NCBI RefSeq assembly: GCF_001632775.1
Contig: NZ_CP015249.1
Coordinates: 2,460,686-2,524,685, forward strand
Source: Dokdonella koreensis DS-123
Lineage (GTDB): Bacteria; Pseudomonadota; Gammaproteobacteria; Xanthomonadales; Rhodanobacteraceae
Direction of reading: 5' to 3'
DNA length: 64,000 nt
Part shown: positions 27,947 through 37,848 of the stretch, piece by piece
Position numbering within the stretch: the stretch's first letter is position 1
Layout: every line of letters starts with the position of its first letter
The notes under the pieces: generated by a model
The model's input: the letters and a program-made list of their open reading frames with translations, nothing else
Told to the model about the DNA's origin: nothing
Database searches by the model: none
Made by a program: the position numbers and the translations under genes

Positions 27947-27975
27947 TTGGCGGCACCGGTGCTTCTCGCTATCAT
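27947..27975 (+). promoter_or_regulatory. Sigma-70 promoter of tRNA-Ala
   Basis: TTGGCG (27947-27952), a 17-base spacer and TATCAT (27970-27975) are followed by a GC-rich discriminator (GCGCGCCCCGC), as expected for a stringently controlled stable-RNA promoter. The tRNA begins 53 bases later. Confidence 0.65.
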
Positions 27976-28027
27976 GCGCGCCCCGCACGGGCCCGCCGCA
28001 TGGCGCCGGCCCGTACAACGAGACACC

Positions 28028-28103
<76 letters not shown>

Positions 28104-28129
28104 TTTGCCAGGTCCAAGGCAGTCCAAAG

Positions 28130-28171
28130 AAGGCCGAAATCCTGCATAAGCAGCTGGATTTCGGCCTTTTT
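28130..28171 (+). terminator. Strong hairpin terminator after tRNA-Ala
   Basis: AAGGCCGAAATCC (28130-28142) and GGATTTCGGCCTT (28156-28168) form a perfect 13-bp stem with a 13-base loop, followed by a T-run (28167-28171). It ends the tRNA-Ala transcript 27 bases past the CCA. Confidence 0.8.
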
Positions 28172-28216
28172 CTTGTCCGACGCGGCACACCCGAATCGGT
28201 TGAAATCTGGCGACTC

Positions 28217-28268
28217 GTGACGGTAACCCTGACGGTAGCTTGGCGACCGTCATCAGAGTTACCGTCAC
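28217..28268. repeat. Nested inverted repeats of TGACGGTAAC
   Basis: GTGACGGTAAC (28217-28227) is exactly mirrored by GTTACCGTCAC (28258-28268). Inside them TGACGGT (28230-28236) is mirrored by ACCGTCA (28246-28252). Thus four copies of a TGACGGT unit, two in each orientation, lie in 52 bp just beyond tRNA-Ala. They resemble binding sites for a regulator or integrase arms. No integrase gene is present nearby. Confidence 0.6.
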
Positions 28269-28375
28269 GGGGGCCGACATGCCGAGCAGCGCGCATCACC
28301 TGCCAGAGAATGGCGAGATCGGACGCAAGCAGCCAGTCAAATGACAGGCAGGCACTCGGACAAGGGTGGCCGCAA

Positions 28376-29239
28376 CTAGCGCCCGAACAGCTTGCGCGCA
28401 TTGCCCGATCGGATCTTCGACCGCTCCTCATCCGTCAGGTCCAGGCGATCCAGCGCGTCGGCGGCCTTGCCGAGCCCCATCTGCGGGTAGTCCGATCCGA
28501 GTAGCACACGATCGATGCCCACGTTGCGCAAGGTCCAGACGAATTCCGCCTCCAGCGGCGAATCGGCCGCCAGCAGCACGGGCCCGGAAATGTCGAAGTA
28601 GAGATTGTCCATCGCGAAGCCGTCTGCGGTTCGGGCCAGCGCCAGGATGTTCCAGAACCGGAAGTTCATCCCGCCGATGTGCGCAAGAATGAACGTCGTC
28701 CCCGGCACGCGCGCGACTAGATTGAACAGCTTCTCGCTGTCACCAGGCAGGATGTTGGCGTTGTCCATGAGGACCATCACGCCCAACGCCCCTGCACTGC
28801 GCACCAGTGCCTCCACCTGCGGGTCGGAGACATCAAAGCGCTGCGTGTGCGCATGGAGCTTCAACACCTTCACGCCAGCCGCCGCTACCCGCCGCAGTTC
28901 CTGCAGCGCCGCCTCGCCATCGTACGGGTGGACGGTGGCGATGGGCAGTACACGCTGGTGCTTGGCCGCCAGCGCGATCACGCTGTCGTTGCCGACGCGC
29001 ACCTTGTCCAACTCGCCCTGTCGCGCCTGGTGCGGCCCGCCGAACCACATCGCCCCAAGTCCGACCAGCTCCAGACCAGCGGCCTGGACATCGGCCTCGT
29101 AGGCCAGAAGCGATTTCTCACCTTCGCGCAGATGGACATGCACGTCGAATACCGGACTGGCGGCGACGGCAGCGCCCGCATTCAAGAACAGGAACACCGC
29201 AAAAGATCGTAACACTCTCGCCTCCCGGTCGATGGTCAA
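28376..29239 (-). CDS. Exported amidohydrolase-family metal-dependent hydrolase
   Basis: This 287-residue TIM-barrel protein of the amidohydrolase-2 family begins with a signal peptide (about residues 1-27, ending AGAAVAA). The metal site is visible as FDVHVHL (His-x-His), KLHAHT, ILAHIGG and the Asp of LLGSDYPQM. It is therefore probably an active periplasmic hydrolase or decarboxylase-type enzyme; the substrate cannot be inferred. It stands alone and converges on the repeat-bearing segment after tRNA-Ala, which may mark one edge of an acquired region. Confidence 0.8.
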   Translation of the reverse strand: MTIDREARVLRSFAVFLFLNAGAAVAASPVFDVHVHLREGEKSLLAYEADVQAAGLELVGLGAMWFGGPHQARQGELDKVRVGNDSVIALAAKHQRVLPIATVHPYDGEAALQELRRVAAAGVKVLKLHAHTQRFDVSDPQVEALVRSAGALGVMVLMDNANILPGDSEKLFNLVARVPGTTFILAHIGGMNFRFWNILALARTADGFAMDNLYFDISGPVLLAADSPLEAEFVWTLRNVGIDRVLLGSDYPQMGLGKAADALDRLDLTDEERSKIRSGNARKLFGR

Positions 29240-29868
29240 GGCGATTCAGTCTAGCAGTGCCGCGAGATCGCGAATGGGCGCCGGTACACGCGATCCCTTG
29301 AACCGCGCGTTGTGCGAAGCGCCAGCCATGCACGGGCGGGCATGAACGCAGGCCGCTGGGCAAAACATCTCCCCTCTGGCGTTCGGACCGAAATCCCCCG
29401 CTGCCGTCCGATTTCCCAGGACACCACAGCTGCTGCGCGCACCATCGCGGCAAGCGCGTCCCCCAACCGCCGCGCGATCACCGGCTTCATGGGACCCGGC
29501 TGAATCCAAGGCCGTCATCGAGCATCGCGGACCGGCCACTGGCGAGCTGCGCGCTGCGGCGGTAGACCCCAGTGACACACTCGCAAGAACACCGACGAGG
29601 CTGCCCCCCTCCCCAATCCTTCCCGCCCTGCTACGACCACGCCCCTACCAACGCCGCATGAACGCATGATGCAAGGCGACTAGGAGATCTGGACGACGCC
29701 TGCAGGTCAGCGCGACGTCATGCGACCTTACCCGTGCAGCACGCGGGCGCATGCAAGCGGACCTACCGATGGCCAGCCGATCCTCGCTGGATCGATCGCT
29801 GACGAGATCGACTCGGAAGGAGCGGTCCTTCCCTGGACCGCACAGGCAAACTCGTTCCAAACAACCGG
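29240..29868. other. Non-coding stretch of 629 bp
   Basis: I see no convincing gene on either strand; the short frames lack protein-like composition and ribosome sites. Local GC content is lower and codon periodicity is lost compared with the flanks. The only structure I recognise is the hairpin at 29822-29841. Confidence 0.55.
29822..29841 (-). terminator. Hairpin downstream of the giant DUF11 gene
   Basis: GCGGTCC (29822-29828) and GGACCGC (29835-29841) form a 7-bp GC-rich stem with a 6-base loop, 27 bases past the stop of the giant gene. There is no U-run, so it is a weak terminator candidate. Confidence 0.4.
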
Positions 29869-32800
29869 CTAGCGCCGCCGGCGCACGTACGGAGCGCCGG
29901 CCAGCATCAGCAGCACGCCCATCAGCATCAGCATCCAGCGTGCGTCGACCGGTACCGGGATCACTTGCGAAGGGCTGCCGATCGGCGTCGACACCGTGCT
30001 CGAATTGTTCTCGGGCGCCGGGTCGGGCACCGTCGGCGACTGCGCAGTGGCGATATTGGCGATCGTGCCGCTGTAGCCCGGCTGCACGATGTAGGTGACC
30101 GTGACGCTCACGCTCGCACCGTTCGCCAGCGGCGGCAGCGCGCACGGGAACCCGCCGGCGCACGGGGCGGTGGACGAGACGTACACCAGGCCCGCGGGAG
30201 TCGGATCTTCGAGCACGGCGTCGGGCACGGCGTCGGGACCGCGGTTTACGACCTGGACCGTGTAGCTGATCGTCTGACCGGCACTCGCGCTGGCCGGACC
30301 GGTCTTGGTCACGACCAGGTCCGCTGTCGGCGCGCCGGGCAGCGGGGTCGCCACCGTGTCGCTGTTGTCGGACGGATTCGGATCCGGCGTGTCGCTGCCC
30401 GCGCTGGCCGTGTTCACGATCGGATTCGGACCGCCGTAGCCCGCCGGCACGGCGAACGTCGTCGTGATCGTCGCACTGGCACCGCTGGCGAGCGTACCGA
30501 TCGCGCACGGATACGCCGTCGTGCAGGCGCCGGCGTTCGACAGGAACACCAGCCCGTTCGGCGTCGGGTCGCTCACCACCACGTTGGCGGCCGGATCGGG
30601 GCCGTTGTTGGTCACGACGATCGTGTAGACCGCGTTGCTTCCCACGGCGGCGCTGGCCGGTCCGGTCTTGACCACGGCAAGGTCGGCGACCGTCGCGATC
30701 TCGACGACGTCGGTCTCGGCCGAGTCTTCGTTGTCGCTGGGATCCGGATCCAGCGTGCCCGGCGGCGGCTGTACGCCGGCCGTGTTGGTCAGGCGGATGG
30801 GGTTCGCTGGCGCCGTGCCGCCGAGGGTGAAGGTCACCGACCCACCGGCAGGCAGCGTCGTGATCGTGCTCGTCACCAGGTTGCCGGTGACGTCGACCGG
30901 ACCGCAGACGGCGCCTCCGGTGGGCGTGCCGCACGTCGCGGTCACCCCGGTGATGCCGGCCGGAACCGGATCGCTGAACAAAGCGCCGTTGGCGGCGTCG
31001 GGGCCGGCATTGGTGACGGCGACCGTGTAGCTGATCGCGCCACCGGTGCCGACGACCGCCGGTCCGGTCTTCACCACCGCCAGGTCCGCCGTCGGTGCAC
31101 CGACCACGGTGCCGACGTCGTCCTCGTTGTTGCCGGGGTTCGGATCGTTGACACCGGACGGCGGCGTCACCGTCGCCGTGTTGCTGAGCGTCAGCGGCCC
31201 TTGCGGCGCCGTGCCATGGATCGTGACGACGACGCTGCCGCTCGACGGCAGCGTGCCGATGGTGCCGGATACCGTGCTACCGGTGACGGTCGGCTGCGTC
31301 ACGCAGGCGGCGCCGCCCTGCTCGCCGGCGCACGTCGCGGTGATGCCGCTGATGCCGGCGGGCACGGTGTCGCTGTAGCTCGCGCCGTTGGCCGGACTCG
31401 GACCGTTGTTGACGATCAGCAGCGTGTAGCTGATCGCGCCGCCGGAAGCCACCGCGGCAGGGCCGGTCTTGGTGATCGCCAGGTCGGCATTGCCCGGTCC
31501 CACGCCGGTCTGCGCCGAACCCTGGTTGTTGCCCGGGTTCGGATCGGGGGTATCGCTACTGCCGATGGCCGTGTTCACGATCGGATTCGCGCCGCTGTAG
31601 TCCGCCGGCACGGTGTAGGTGGTCGTGATCGTCCTGCTGGCGCCGCTCGCCAGCGTACCGAGCGAACACGGATAGGTCGTGGTACAGGCACCCGCATTGC
31701 TCACGAAGACCAGCCCCGCCGGTGTCGCGTCGGCGACGACGACATTGGTCGCCTCGCTCGGGCCCTGGTTGGTGACCACGATCGTGTAGACGACGGCGTC
31801 GCCCGGCGTCACCGTGGCCGGACCGCTCTTGGTCACGACGAGGTCGGCCAGCGGGTTGCCGTTCAACGATGCGCTGTCGCTGTTGTTGCCAGGGTTGGGA
31901 TCGGGCTGGTCGGCCCCGGTCACCGTGGCCGTGTTGGTGGTCGCACCGGCGCTGACGACGGTCGCGGTGATCGTCAGCGTGGCGGTCGAGGTCGGGCCGC
32001 CGGCGGTCAGCGTGCCGACGCTCCATATGCCACTGACCGGGTCGTAGCTGCCCTGCGACGGCGCAGCCGACACGAACGACAGGCTCGCCGGCAGCGGGTC
32101 GGTCAGCGCGACACCGGTCGCATCCGACGGACCGTTGTTGTGGATCGTGATCGTGAACACGACGTCGTCGCCGACGGTCGGTGCGCTGTTGTCGACGGTC
32201 TTGGTCACGCCCAGATCGGCCGACTGGCCGTTGATCGTCGTGCCGGAGCTGTTGTTGGTCGGGTTCGGATCGAACTGGTCCTGGGCCGTGACCGTGGCGG
32301 TGTTGGTGATCGGGCCCGGCTGATCGACCTGGACCGTGATCGCCAGCGTGACGCTGGCGCCGTTGGCGAGTGCACCGACCACCCACACGCCACTGGCGCT
32401 GTCGTACGAACCCTGGGACGGTGCGGCGCTCACGAAGCTCACGCCCGCCGGCAGGTTGTCCGTGACCTCGACGCCGGTCGCATCGCTCGGGCCGTGGTTG
32501 GTCACCGTCAGCGTGTAGGTCACGTTGCTGCCGACGTTCGGCACCGCGTTGTCGACTGTCTTCAGGATGCCGATGTCCGCGCTGGGCTCCGCGTTCACGG
32601 CCGCCGCGGCGCTGTTGTTGCTGGTGTCGGGATCGAACTGGTCGGAGGCGCTGACCACCGCGTGGTTGGTCAGCGGGCCGGCGATATCGATGGACACCGT
32701 CAAGGTCAGTGTCTGGCTGGTGCCGTTCGGCAGATTGCCGATGGTCCAGAGCCCGCTGGCCGCATCGAACGTGCCGGCCGACGGCGTGGCCGACACCAGG

Positions 32801-35800
32801 CTCATCCCGAACGGCAGGCTGTCCGTGATGGCCACGCCCGTCGCGTCGCTGGGTCCGAGGTTGGTGGCCGTGATCGTGAAGGTGACCTGCTCGCCGACGT
32901 TCGGCGTCGCGTTGTCCACCGTCTTCAGGACCGCGATGTCGGCCACCGGCGTCACGGGCACCACGACGGTGCCGACACAGCGCGCCGCCGCGGGGCAGCC
33001 CGGATCGCCGCCGCCGCTCGCGGTCGCCGTGTTGTCGCCGTTCGCAGCGCTGGCGGCGACGTCGACGCTCAAGGTCAAGGTCGTGCTCGCGCCCGCCGCC
33101 AGCGTGCCGCTGAAGGTGCAGCTCAGCGCCGTCGTTCCGGTGCACGTCCAGTTCGCACCGCTGGACGCCACCCGCGTGATGCCGGCCGGCAGCGTGTCGG
33201 CAATGATGATGGGTGCACTGGTCGGCGTACCGCCGGCGTTGGTCACGGTGATCGCGTAGCTCGCCGGCTGACCGACCATGAACGGATTGGGCGTCGCGCT
33301 CTTGGCTACGGTCAGCTGCGGCCCCTGCGTATCGGTGTCCGTGGCGCTGTTGTTGCCGGGTACCGGATCGGTCGTGCCGCTCGGCGGCGTCACCGTCGCC
33401 GTGTTGGTCAAGGGACCGGTCGCGTCCGCGTCGACCGTGCCGGTCAGCGTGAACGTCGCCGTGCCGCCCGCGGGGATCGTCACCGTCGCATTGATGGTGC
33501 CGCTGCCGCTCGGCGGACCCGATGCGCCGGCCGAGTAGACCGCGGTCCATGTCGCGCCGCTGATCGCCGCCGGGACCGCATCGACCACGGTCGCGCCGAC
33601 CGCGATGCTCGGTCCTGCGTTGCTGACCACGATCGTGTAGGTGATCGGGCTGCCGGGCGTGTAGATCGCGCTGCCGTCGGTCTTGGTGATGCCGAGGTCG
33701 GCGATCGACGAAATGGGCACGACCACCGTGCCGGTGCAGCGCACGGCCGCCGGACAGCCCGGATCGCCGCCGCCGCTCGCGGTCGCACTGTTGTCCGCAC
33801 TGGTCGCACCGGCATTGACCGCGACGTCGATCGTCAGTGTCGTACTGGCCCCGGCGGCGAGCGTCCCCGCAAAGGTGCAGCTCAGTGCCGGCGCACCGGT
33901 GCAGCTCCAGCCGGCACCCGATGCACTGGCGAAGGTGACGCCCGACGGCAGCGTGTCGGCAACCACGATCGGCGCCGTGGTCGGGCCCGTACCCGCGTTC
34001 TGCACGGTAATCGCATAGCTGCCCGGTTGCCCGACGACGAACGGATTGGGCGTCGCGGTCTTGGAAACGACCAACTGCGGCGGCTGGGGAACGACGGTGG
34101 CGTCGGCCGTGTCGTTCGCAGGATTGGGATCCTGTTCGTTGCCCGTGACCGTCGCGGTATTGGTGACGGCGACGGTGAACGGGGCGGGTGCGTTGCCGGT
34201 GATCGTGATCGTGAACGTGCCGCCGCTGGCGAGGGCGCCGCCGACGCAGGTGACCGTACTGCCCGCGACGGTGCACCCGGGGGTCGGCGAGGCGACACCC
34301 GTGACACCCGCCGGCACGACGTCGCTCACCGTGAAGCCGGAACTCGCACCGGGACCGTGGTTGGTGACGACCAGACTCCACGACAGCGCGCCTCCAGGCG
34401 CCGCCGTGGCAGGTCCGGTCTTGACGATGCCGAGGTCCACGGGCGCTGCGACGCAGGCGGTTCCGTCGTTGTTGCTCGACGAGGGACCCGGCGAGGCGGA
34501 CACCAGCGTCAGGGTCGGCGTGCCCGATGGATTGGTCACGGCGATCTGGTAGATCACACCGCTGACGTTGTTGCTGATGCCCAGGTTGCCGTTGCCGAAG
34601 GCCCAGATGGCGCCATACGTACCCGCCGGAATGAACGGCACGGGGAATCGTGCGATATCGCCGGTGGCCGGATCGATGCGCACCAGCGACTGTGCGCTGT
34701 TGGTCACGCCCCACAGGAAGCCGTCGGCGTAGGTGAAGTCGCTGACGTTGATCGCTTGCGACGGCACCAGATTGACCGGTGTCGTCACACGGGTCGTGAG
34801 ATCGAGGCGGTGAACGGCGGTGCCGGCGCTGGTGGCGATCCAGTAATTGTCGGACGCATCGAACGTTCCGATGTTGGCGCCGCTGGTCGCCAGGGGACCG
34901 GTGATCGTGCCCAGATCCACGGCCAGGCCGGTGGTCGGGTCGATGCGCAGCAGATGCCCGGCCGGGTTCGCGGCGTTCTGGGCCTGGGTGATCGCATAGA
35001 TGAAGCGATCGGCGTCGCGGTAGGCCACGGCGTTGTAGATCCAGTCGGATGCGGGCCCGATCGGATTGAACGTGGCGGTGCCGCCGGGGCCGTAGACTGC
35101 CGCATTCAGCTGGGTGGGGCTGCCCTGACCGACGAAGATCGTCGAAACGTCGCAGACGAAGGGTGAACCCGCAGGGGTATCGGTGTCCGTCGCCGAATTG
35201 TTGCCGGGCACCGGGTCGCTCATGCCGCCCGGTACCGCGACCGTCGCGGTATTGACGAGATCGCCGCTCGCGGTGGCGCTGACCGTGCCGGTGACGACGA
35301 ACGTCGCCGTGCCGCCGACGGGAAGGTTCACGCTCGCGTTGATGTCACCGACGCCGGAGGCCGGGCAGCTCGCGCCGCCGGCTCCGGTGCAGGTCCAGGT
35401 CGGATTCACGATGCTCGGCGGAATCGTGTCGACGACGGTCGCGCCGATCGCGTCGGCCGGACCGGCATTGCTCGCCACGATCGTGTACGTGATCGGGCTG
35501 CCGGCAATGTAGGTCGTGCTGCCGTCGGTCTTGGTGATCGTCAGATCCGTGCTGAGGCCGGCGTTCGTGTAGGTGCACACGATCGAGGCGTCGGCAGCAC
35601 CGATGGTCAGCGTATCGCCGACGAGCGGGTTGGCGTTTCCTGTACAGGCCAGCGCGCTGCTGTAGTCGGCGGCGGTGCCTGCGGTGAACGTCTCGGAGAA
35701 ATCGATCACGTCGCCGCCGTAGACGGTGATCGGCGTGGCGTCGGTCGTCGTCTGGTTCGAGGTCGCGACGACCGAGTCCAGGCTGTCGATGAGGTTGCCG

Positions 35801-37848
35801 CCGATGCTGGCCTGCACCGAGACGGCGTCGCCGATCCGGGCACCCACCCAGGTCTTCTGCAGCGTCAGCACGACCGGGTGGCACACGCTGTCGCCCGCGT
35901 CCTGGATGGAGGTCGCGCCGTAGAACGGCAGTCCCGTGTTGACGACGAGCGTGGCCGGCAGCAGGTCGGTCGAGGCCGTGGTGGGAATGGATTCCACCCG
36001 GTACAGCTCGCCCGCCGCGCCGATCAGATAGAGATCGCCGCCGGACAGGGCGGCACCGAACGTGGAGCCGACCGTGCCGACCTGGAAGATCGAGAGATCG
36101 GGCGGTATCCGGTACACCGCGACCGAACCGTCGAGCTGGGTGCCGAGGGCCAGGATGTCTCCGTCCGGCAGCGTCACGAAATCGCCGGCGGACACGACGT
36201 CCGGCGGGAAGCCGACGCCGAGCCGGATGCTCGCTCCCGTCGCCGGGTCGATGATGTAGATGTTGCTGGACTCGAACGAACCAGCCAGCAGCATGCCGTC
36301 GCCGCGCACGGTCAATCCGTTGATGGCGGTGACGTCGTCGGTGGCCATGTCACCGGTGACCACGAAGCTGCCGGTCACCGCACCGGTGCTCGGGTCGACG
36401 CGGTCGATCGTCCGACCCTCCGGCAGGGCCTGGGTGAAATGTGCACCGTAGACGATGCTGCCGTCGCCGGTGATGGCGATGTCGCCGTACGACTCGCTGA
36501 GGGGCACCGAGCCCAGCTCGTTGCCGTCGGTCGGATCCCAGACCTGCAGCATCAACGGGGCTTCGCCGGTGTTCGTGTAGATCGGCACTTTCCGGCAACC
36601 GGCTCCCACCGTCGACATCACGACGAGGGTCGCGTTCGCCGGCGGGTTGAGGCCGGTCGACGAGGTGATGTTGGCCGGGCCGTTGGTGTACAGACCGAGC
36701 GCGCCGGCGGTCACCGGAACGGTGACGACGCAGGAGGCCGCACCCGCGGCCAGCGATCCGCCGGCCAGGGTGACACTGGTGCTGCCGGCCGCGGCCGTCA
36801 GCGTGCCACCACAGCTGTTGCTCGGCGCCGGCGTGGCGGCAACCGTCAGGCCCGCCGGCAGTGCGTCGGTGAAGGAGAACCCGCTCTTGGCGGCGAGCTC
36901 GTCGGTATTGGTGACCGTCAGGGTCAACATCGTCGTGTCGCCGACGGCGATGACCGACGGCGTGAACGTCTTGTCCAGCTGCGGTGTCGCGTCGTAGATG
37001 CGGATGTTGTCGAACGCGGCATCGTTGCCGCCGCCGCTTCCCTGCGCATTGCGCATCAGGACGCCGAGCGAAGTGCCCGTGAACGGGTAGGACTGGTCGG
37101 TGGTGAAGCGCGCCGCGTTGATGGTGTCCGCGCCGTTTCCGCCGATCGCCTCGACCGGGTGACTCGGCGTGCCCGCCGCGCACGGATTCAGGGTGCTACC
37201 GACCGGAATCGGCGCGCCGGCGCCGCTGAAGATGGCGAACTGGAACGCCGGATGGGAAGCGAAGCAGCTGACCGCGGCGGCGTCGACGCTGAAGGTGACG
37301 AAACGCGTCGACGGTGCCGAGAAGGGTATGTCCACCGCGGTTCGAAACTGCGTCAGATTCGCACCCGGGTTGGCTTGCGTGAACGCGGCCACGGCGAGGT
37401 TCTGCCGCGCCTGCGCCTGCGTCATTCCATCGACCTGGCCGAGTGCCTGCGCCAGCTGGCGCACATAGGCCCAGCCGCTGGTCCCGCACTCGGCGGGCGT
37501 GGCGCCGCCGGAGTTGAACGACAGGACCATGCCGTTGCACGCCGTCAGCCACGGCGGGTCGGCAAGGTAGCTTTCGCCGGCGGGCTTGGGCGGAAGGTTC
37601 GGCGTGCTGCCGGTACCGGGAATGTCCGGCGCGTACGTCGTCAACCGTACCCAGGTCGACGGGTCGGCGTTCTGGAAATTCTCGACGAAGATCGGAGTGG
37701 CCGATTGAGGCGTGCCGGGCGTGCCGGGCGTCGTGGCACGCGCCGGACCTGCAACGAGGGCCGCCAGGCAGACGATCGCAAGCGAAAGGCCCCCGTGGAA
37801 TCGAACCCGTTGCCGGTAGGACGCGTTTCCTGAAAGTTTCAAGCGCAC
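29869..37848 (-). CDS. Giant secreted DUF11-repeat surface protein with IPTL-like C-terminal sorting tail
   Basis: This is a 2659-residue exported protein. A signal peptide (about 1-38) ends in AGPARA. I count 14 DUF11-type domains, each starting with a phrase like ADLxVxKTGPA and containing NxGP and a (D)xxPAG turn. The first begins near residue 290 and the last ten are consecutive. Two propeller-like regions with repeated strand phrases interrupt them (about 415-650 and 898-1130), and a prealbumin-like segment lies near 666-765. The C-terminus (2630-2659) has IPVPVDARW, a hydrophobic helix and RRRR, the layout of IPTL/PEP-CTERM sorting tails. The start is GTG 37848 behind AGGAGG. DUF11 proteins build adhesive surface layers; the specific role is unknown. 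Confidence 0.88.
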   Translation of the reverse strand: MRLKLSGNASYRQRVRFHGGLSLAIVCLAALVAGPARATTPGTPGTPQSATPIFVENFQNADPSTWVRLTTYAPDIPGTGSTPNLPPKPAGESYLADPPWLTACNGMVLSFNSGGATPAECGTSGWAYVRQLAQALGQVDGMTQAQARQNLAVAAFTQANPGANLTQFRTAVDIPFSAPSTRFVTFSVDAAAVSCFASHPAFQFAIFSGAGAPIPVGSTLNPCAAGTPSHPVEAIGGNGADTINAARFTTDQSYPFTGTSLGVLMRNAQGSGGGNDAAFDNIRIYDATPQLDKTFTPSVIAVGDTTMLTLTVTNTDELAAKSGFSFTDALPAGLTVAATPAPSNSCGGTLTAAAGSTSVTLAGGSLAAGAASCVVTVPVTAGALGLYTNGPANITSSTGLNPPANATLVVMSTVGAGCRKVPIYTNTGEAPLMLQVWDPTDGNELGSVPLSESYGDIAITGDGSIVYGAHFTQALPEGRTIDRVDPSTGAVTGSFVVTGDMATDDVTAINGLTVRGDGMLLAGSFESSNIYIIDPATGASIRLGVGFPPDVVSAGDFVTLPDGDILALGTQLDGSVAVYRIPPDLSIFQVGTVGSTFGAALSGGDLYLIGAAGELYRVESIPTTASTDLLPATLVVNTGLPFYGATSIQDAGDSVCHPVVLTLQKTWVGARIGDAVSVQASIGGNLIDSLDSVVATSNQTTTDATPITVYGGDVIDFSETFTAGTAADYSSALACTGNANPLVGDTLTIGAADASIVCTYTNAGLSTDLTITKTDGSTTYIAGSPITYTIVASNAGPADAIGATVVDTIPPSIVNPTWTCTGAGGASCPASGVGDINASVNLPVGGTATFVVTGTVSATASGDLVNTATVAVPGGMSDPVPGNNSATDTDTPAGSPFVCDVSTIFVGQGSPTQLNAAVYGPGGTATFNPIGPASDWIYNAVAYRDADRFIYAITQAQNAANPAGHLLRIDPTTGLAVDLGTITGPLATSGANIGTFDASDNYWIATSAGTAVHRLDLTTRVTTPVNLVPSQAINVSDFTYADGFLWGVTNSAQSLVRIDPATGDIARFPVPFIPAGTYGAIWAFGNGNLGISNNVSGVIYQIAVTNPSGTPTLTLVSASPGPSSSNNDGTACVAAPVDLGIVKTGPATAAPGGALSWSLVVTNHGPGASSGFTVSDVVPAGVTGVASPTPGCTVAGSTVTCVGGALASGGTFTITITGNAPAPFTVAVTNTATVTGNEQDPNPANDTADATVVPQPPQLVVSKTATPNPFVVGQPGSYAITVQNAGTGPTTAPIVVADTLPSGVTFASASGAGWSCTGAPALSCTFAGTLAAGASTTLTIDVAVNAGATSADNSATASGGGDPGCPAAVRCTGTVVVPISSIADLGITKTDGSAIYTPGSPITYTIVVSNAGPSIAVGATVVDAVPAAISGATWTAVYSAGASGPPSGSGTINATVTIPAGGTATFTLTGTVDADATGPLTNTATVTPPSGTTDPVPGNNSATDTDTQGPQLTVAKSATPNPFMVGQPASYAITVTNAGGTPTSAPIIIADTLPAGITRVASSGANWTCTGTTALSCTFSGTLAAGASTTLTLSVDVAASAANGDNTATASGGGDPGCPAAARCVGTVVVPVTPVADIAVLKTVDNATPNVGEQVTFTITATNLGPSDATGVAITDSLPFGMSLVSATPSAGTFDAASGLWTIGNLPNGTSQTLTLTVSIDIAGPLTNHAVVSASDQFDPDTSNNSAAAAVNAEPSADIGILKTVDNAVPNVGSNVTYTLTVTNHGPSDATGVEVTDNLPAGVSFVSAAPSQGSYDSASGVWVVGALANGASVTLAITVQVDQPGPITNTATVTAQDQFDPNPTNNSSGTTINGQSADLGVTKTVDNSAPTVGDDVVFTITIHNNGPSDATGVALTDPLPASLSFVSAAPSQGSYDPVSGIWSVGTLTAGGPTSTATLTITATVVSAGATTNTATVTGADQPDPNPGNNSDSASLNGNPLADLVVTKSGPATVTPGDAVVYTIVVTNQGPSEATNVVVADATPAGLVFVSNAGACTTTYPCSLGTLASGASRTITTTYTVPADYSGANPIVNTAIGSSDTPDPNPGNNQGSAQTGVGPGNADLAITKTGPAAVASGGAISYTLLIVNNGPSPANGASYSDTVPAGISGITATCAGEQGGAACVTQPTVTGSTVSGTIGTLPSSGSVVVTIHGTAPQGPLTLSNTATVTPPSGVNDPNPGNNEDDVGTVVGAPTADLAVVKTGPAVVGTGGAISYTVAVTNAGPDAANGALFSDPVPAGITGVTATCGTPTGGAVCGPVDVTGNLVTSTITTLPAGGSVTFTLGGTAPANPIRLTNTAGVQPPPGTLDPDPSDNEDSAETDVVEIATVADLAVVKTGPASAAVGSNAVYTIVVTNNGPDPAANVVVSDPTPNGLVFLSNAGACTTAYPCAIGTLASGASATITTTFAVPAGYGGPNPIVNTASAGSDTPDPNPSDNSDTVATPLPGAPTADLVVTKTGPASASAGQTISYTVQVVNRGPDAVPDAVLEDPTPAGLVYVSSTAPCAGGFPCALPPLANGASVSVTVTYIVQPGYSGTIANIATAQSPTVPDPAPENNSSTVSTPIGSPSQVIPVPVDARWMLMLMGVLLMLAGAPYVRRRR

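Noticed and set aside
28104-28375. A phage integrase gene or remnant next to tRNA-Ala
   Set aside because: No frame in this stretch has tyrosine-recombinase motifs; only repeats and a terminator can be supported.
29965-35166. A 1733-codon plus-strand open frame opposite the giant surface gene, and another at 35878-37833
   Set aside because: They are GC-driven antisense shadows: Arg/Ala/Gly/His-rich with no domain or ribosome site, while the minus strand encodes clear DUF11 repeats.
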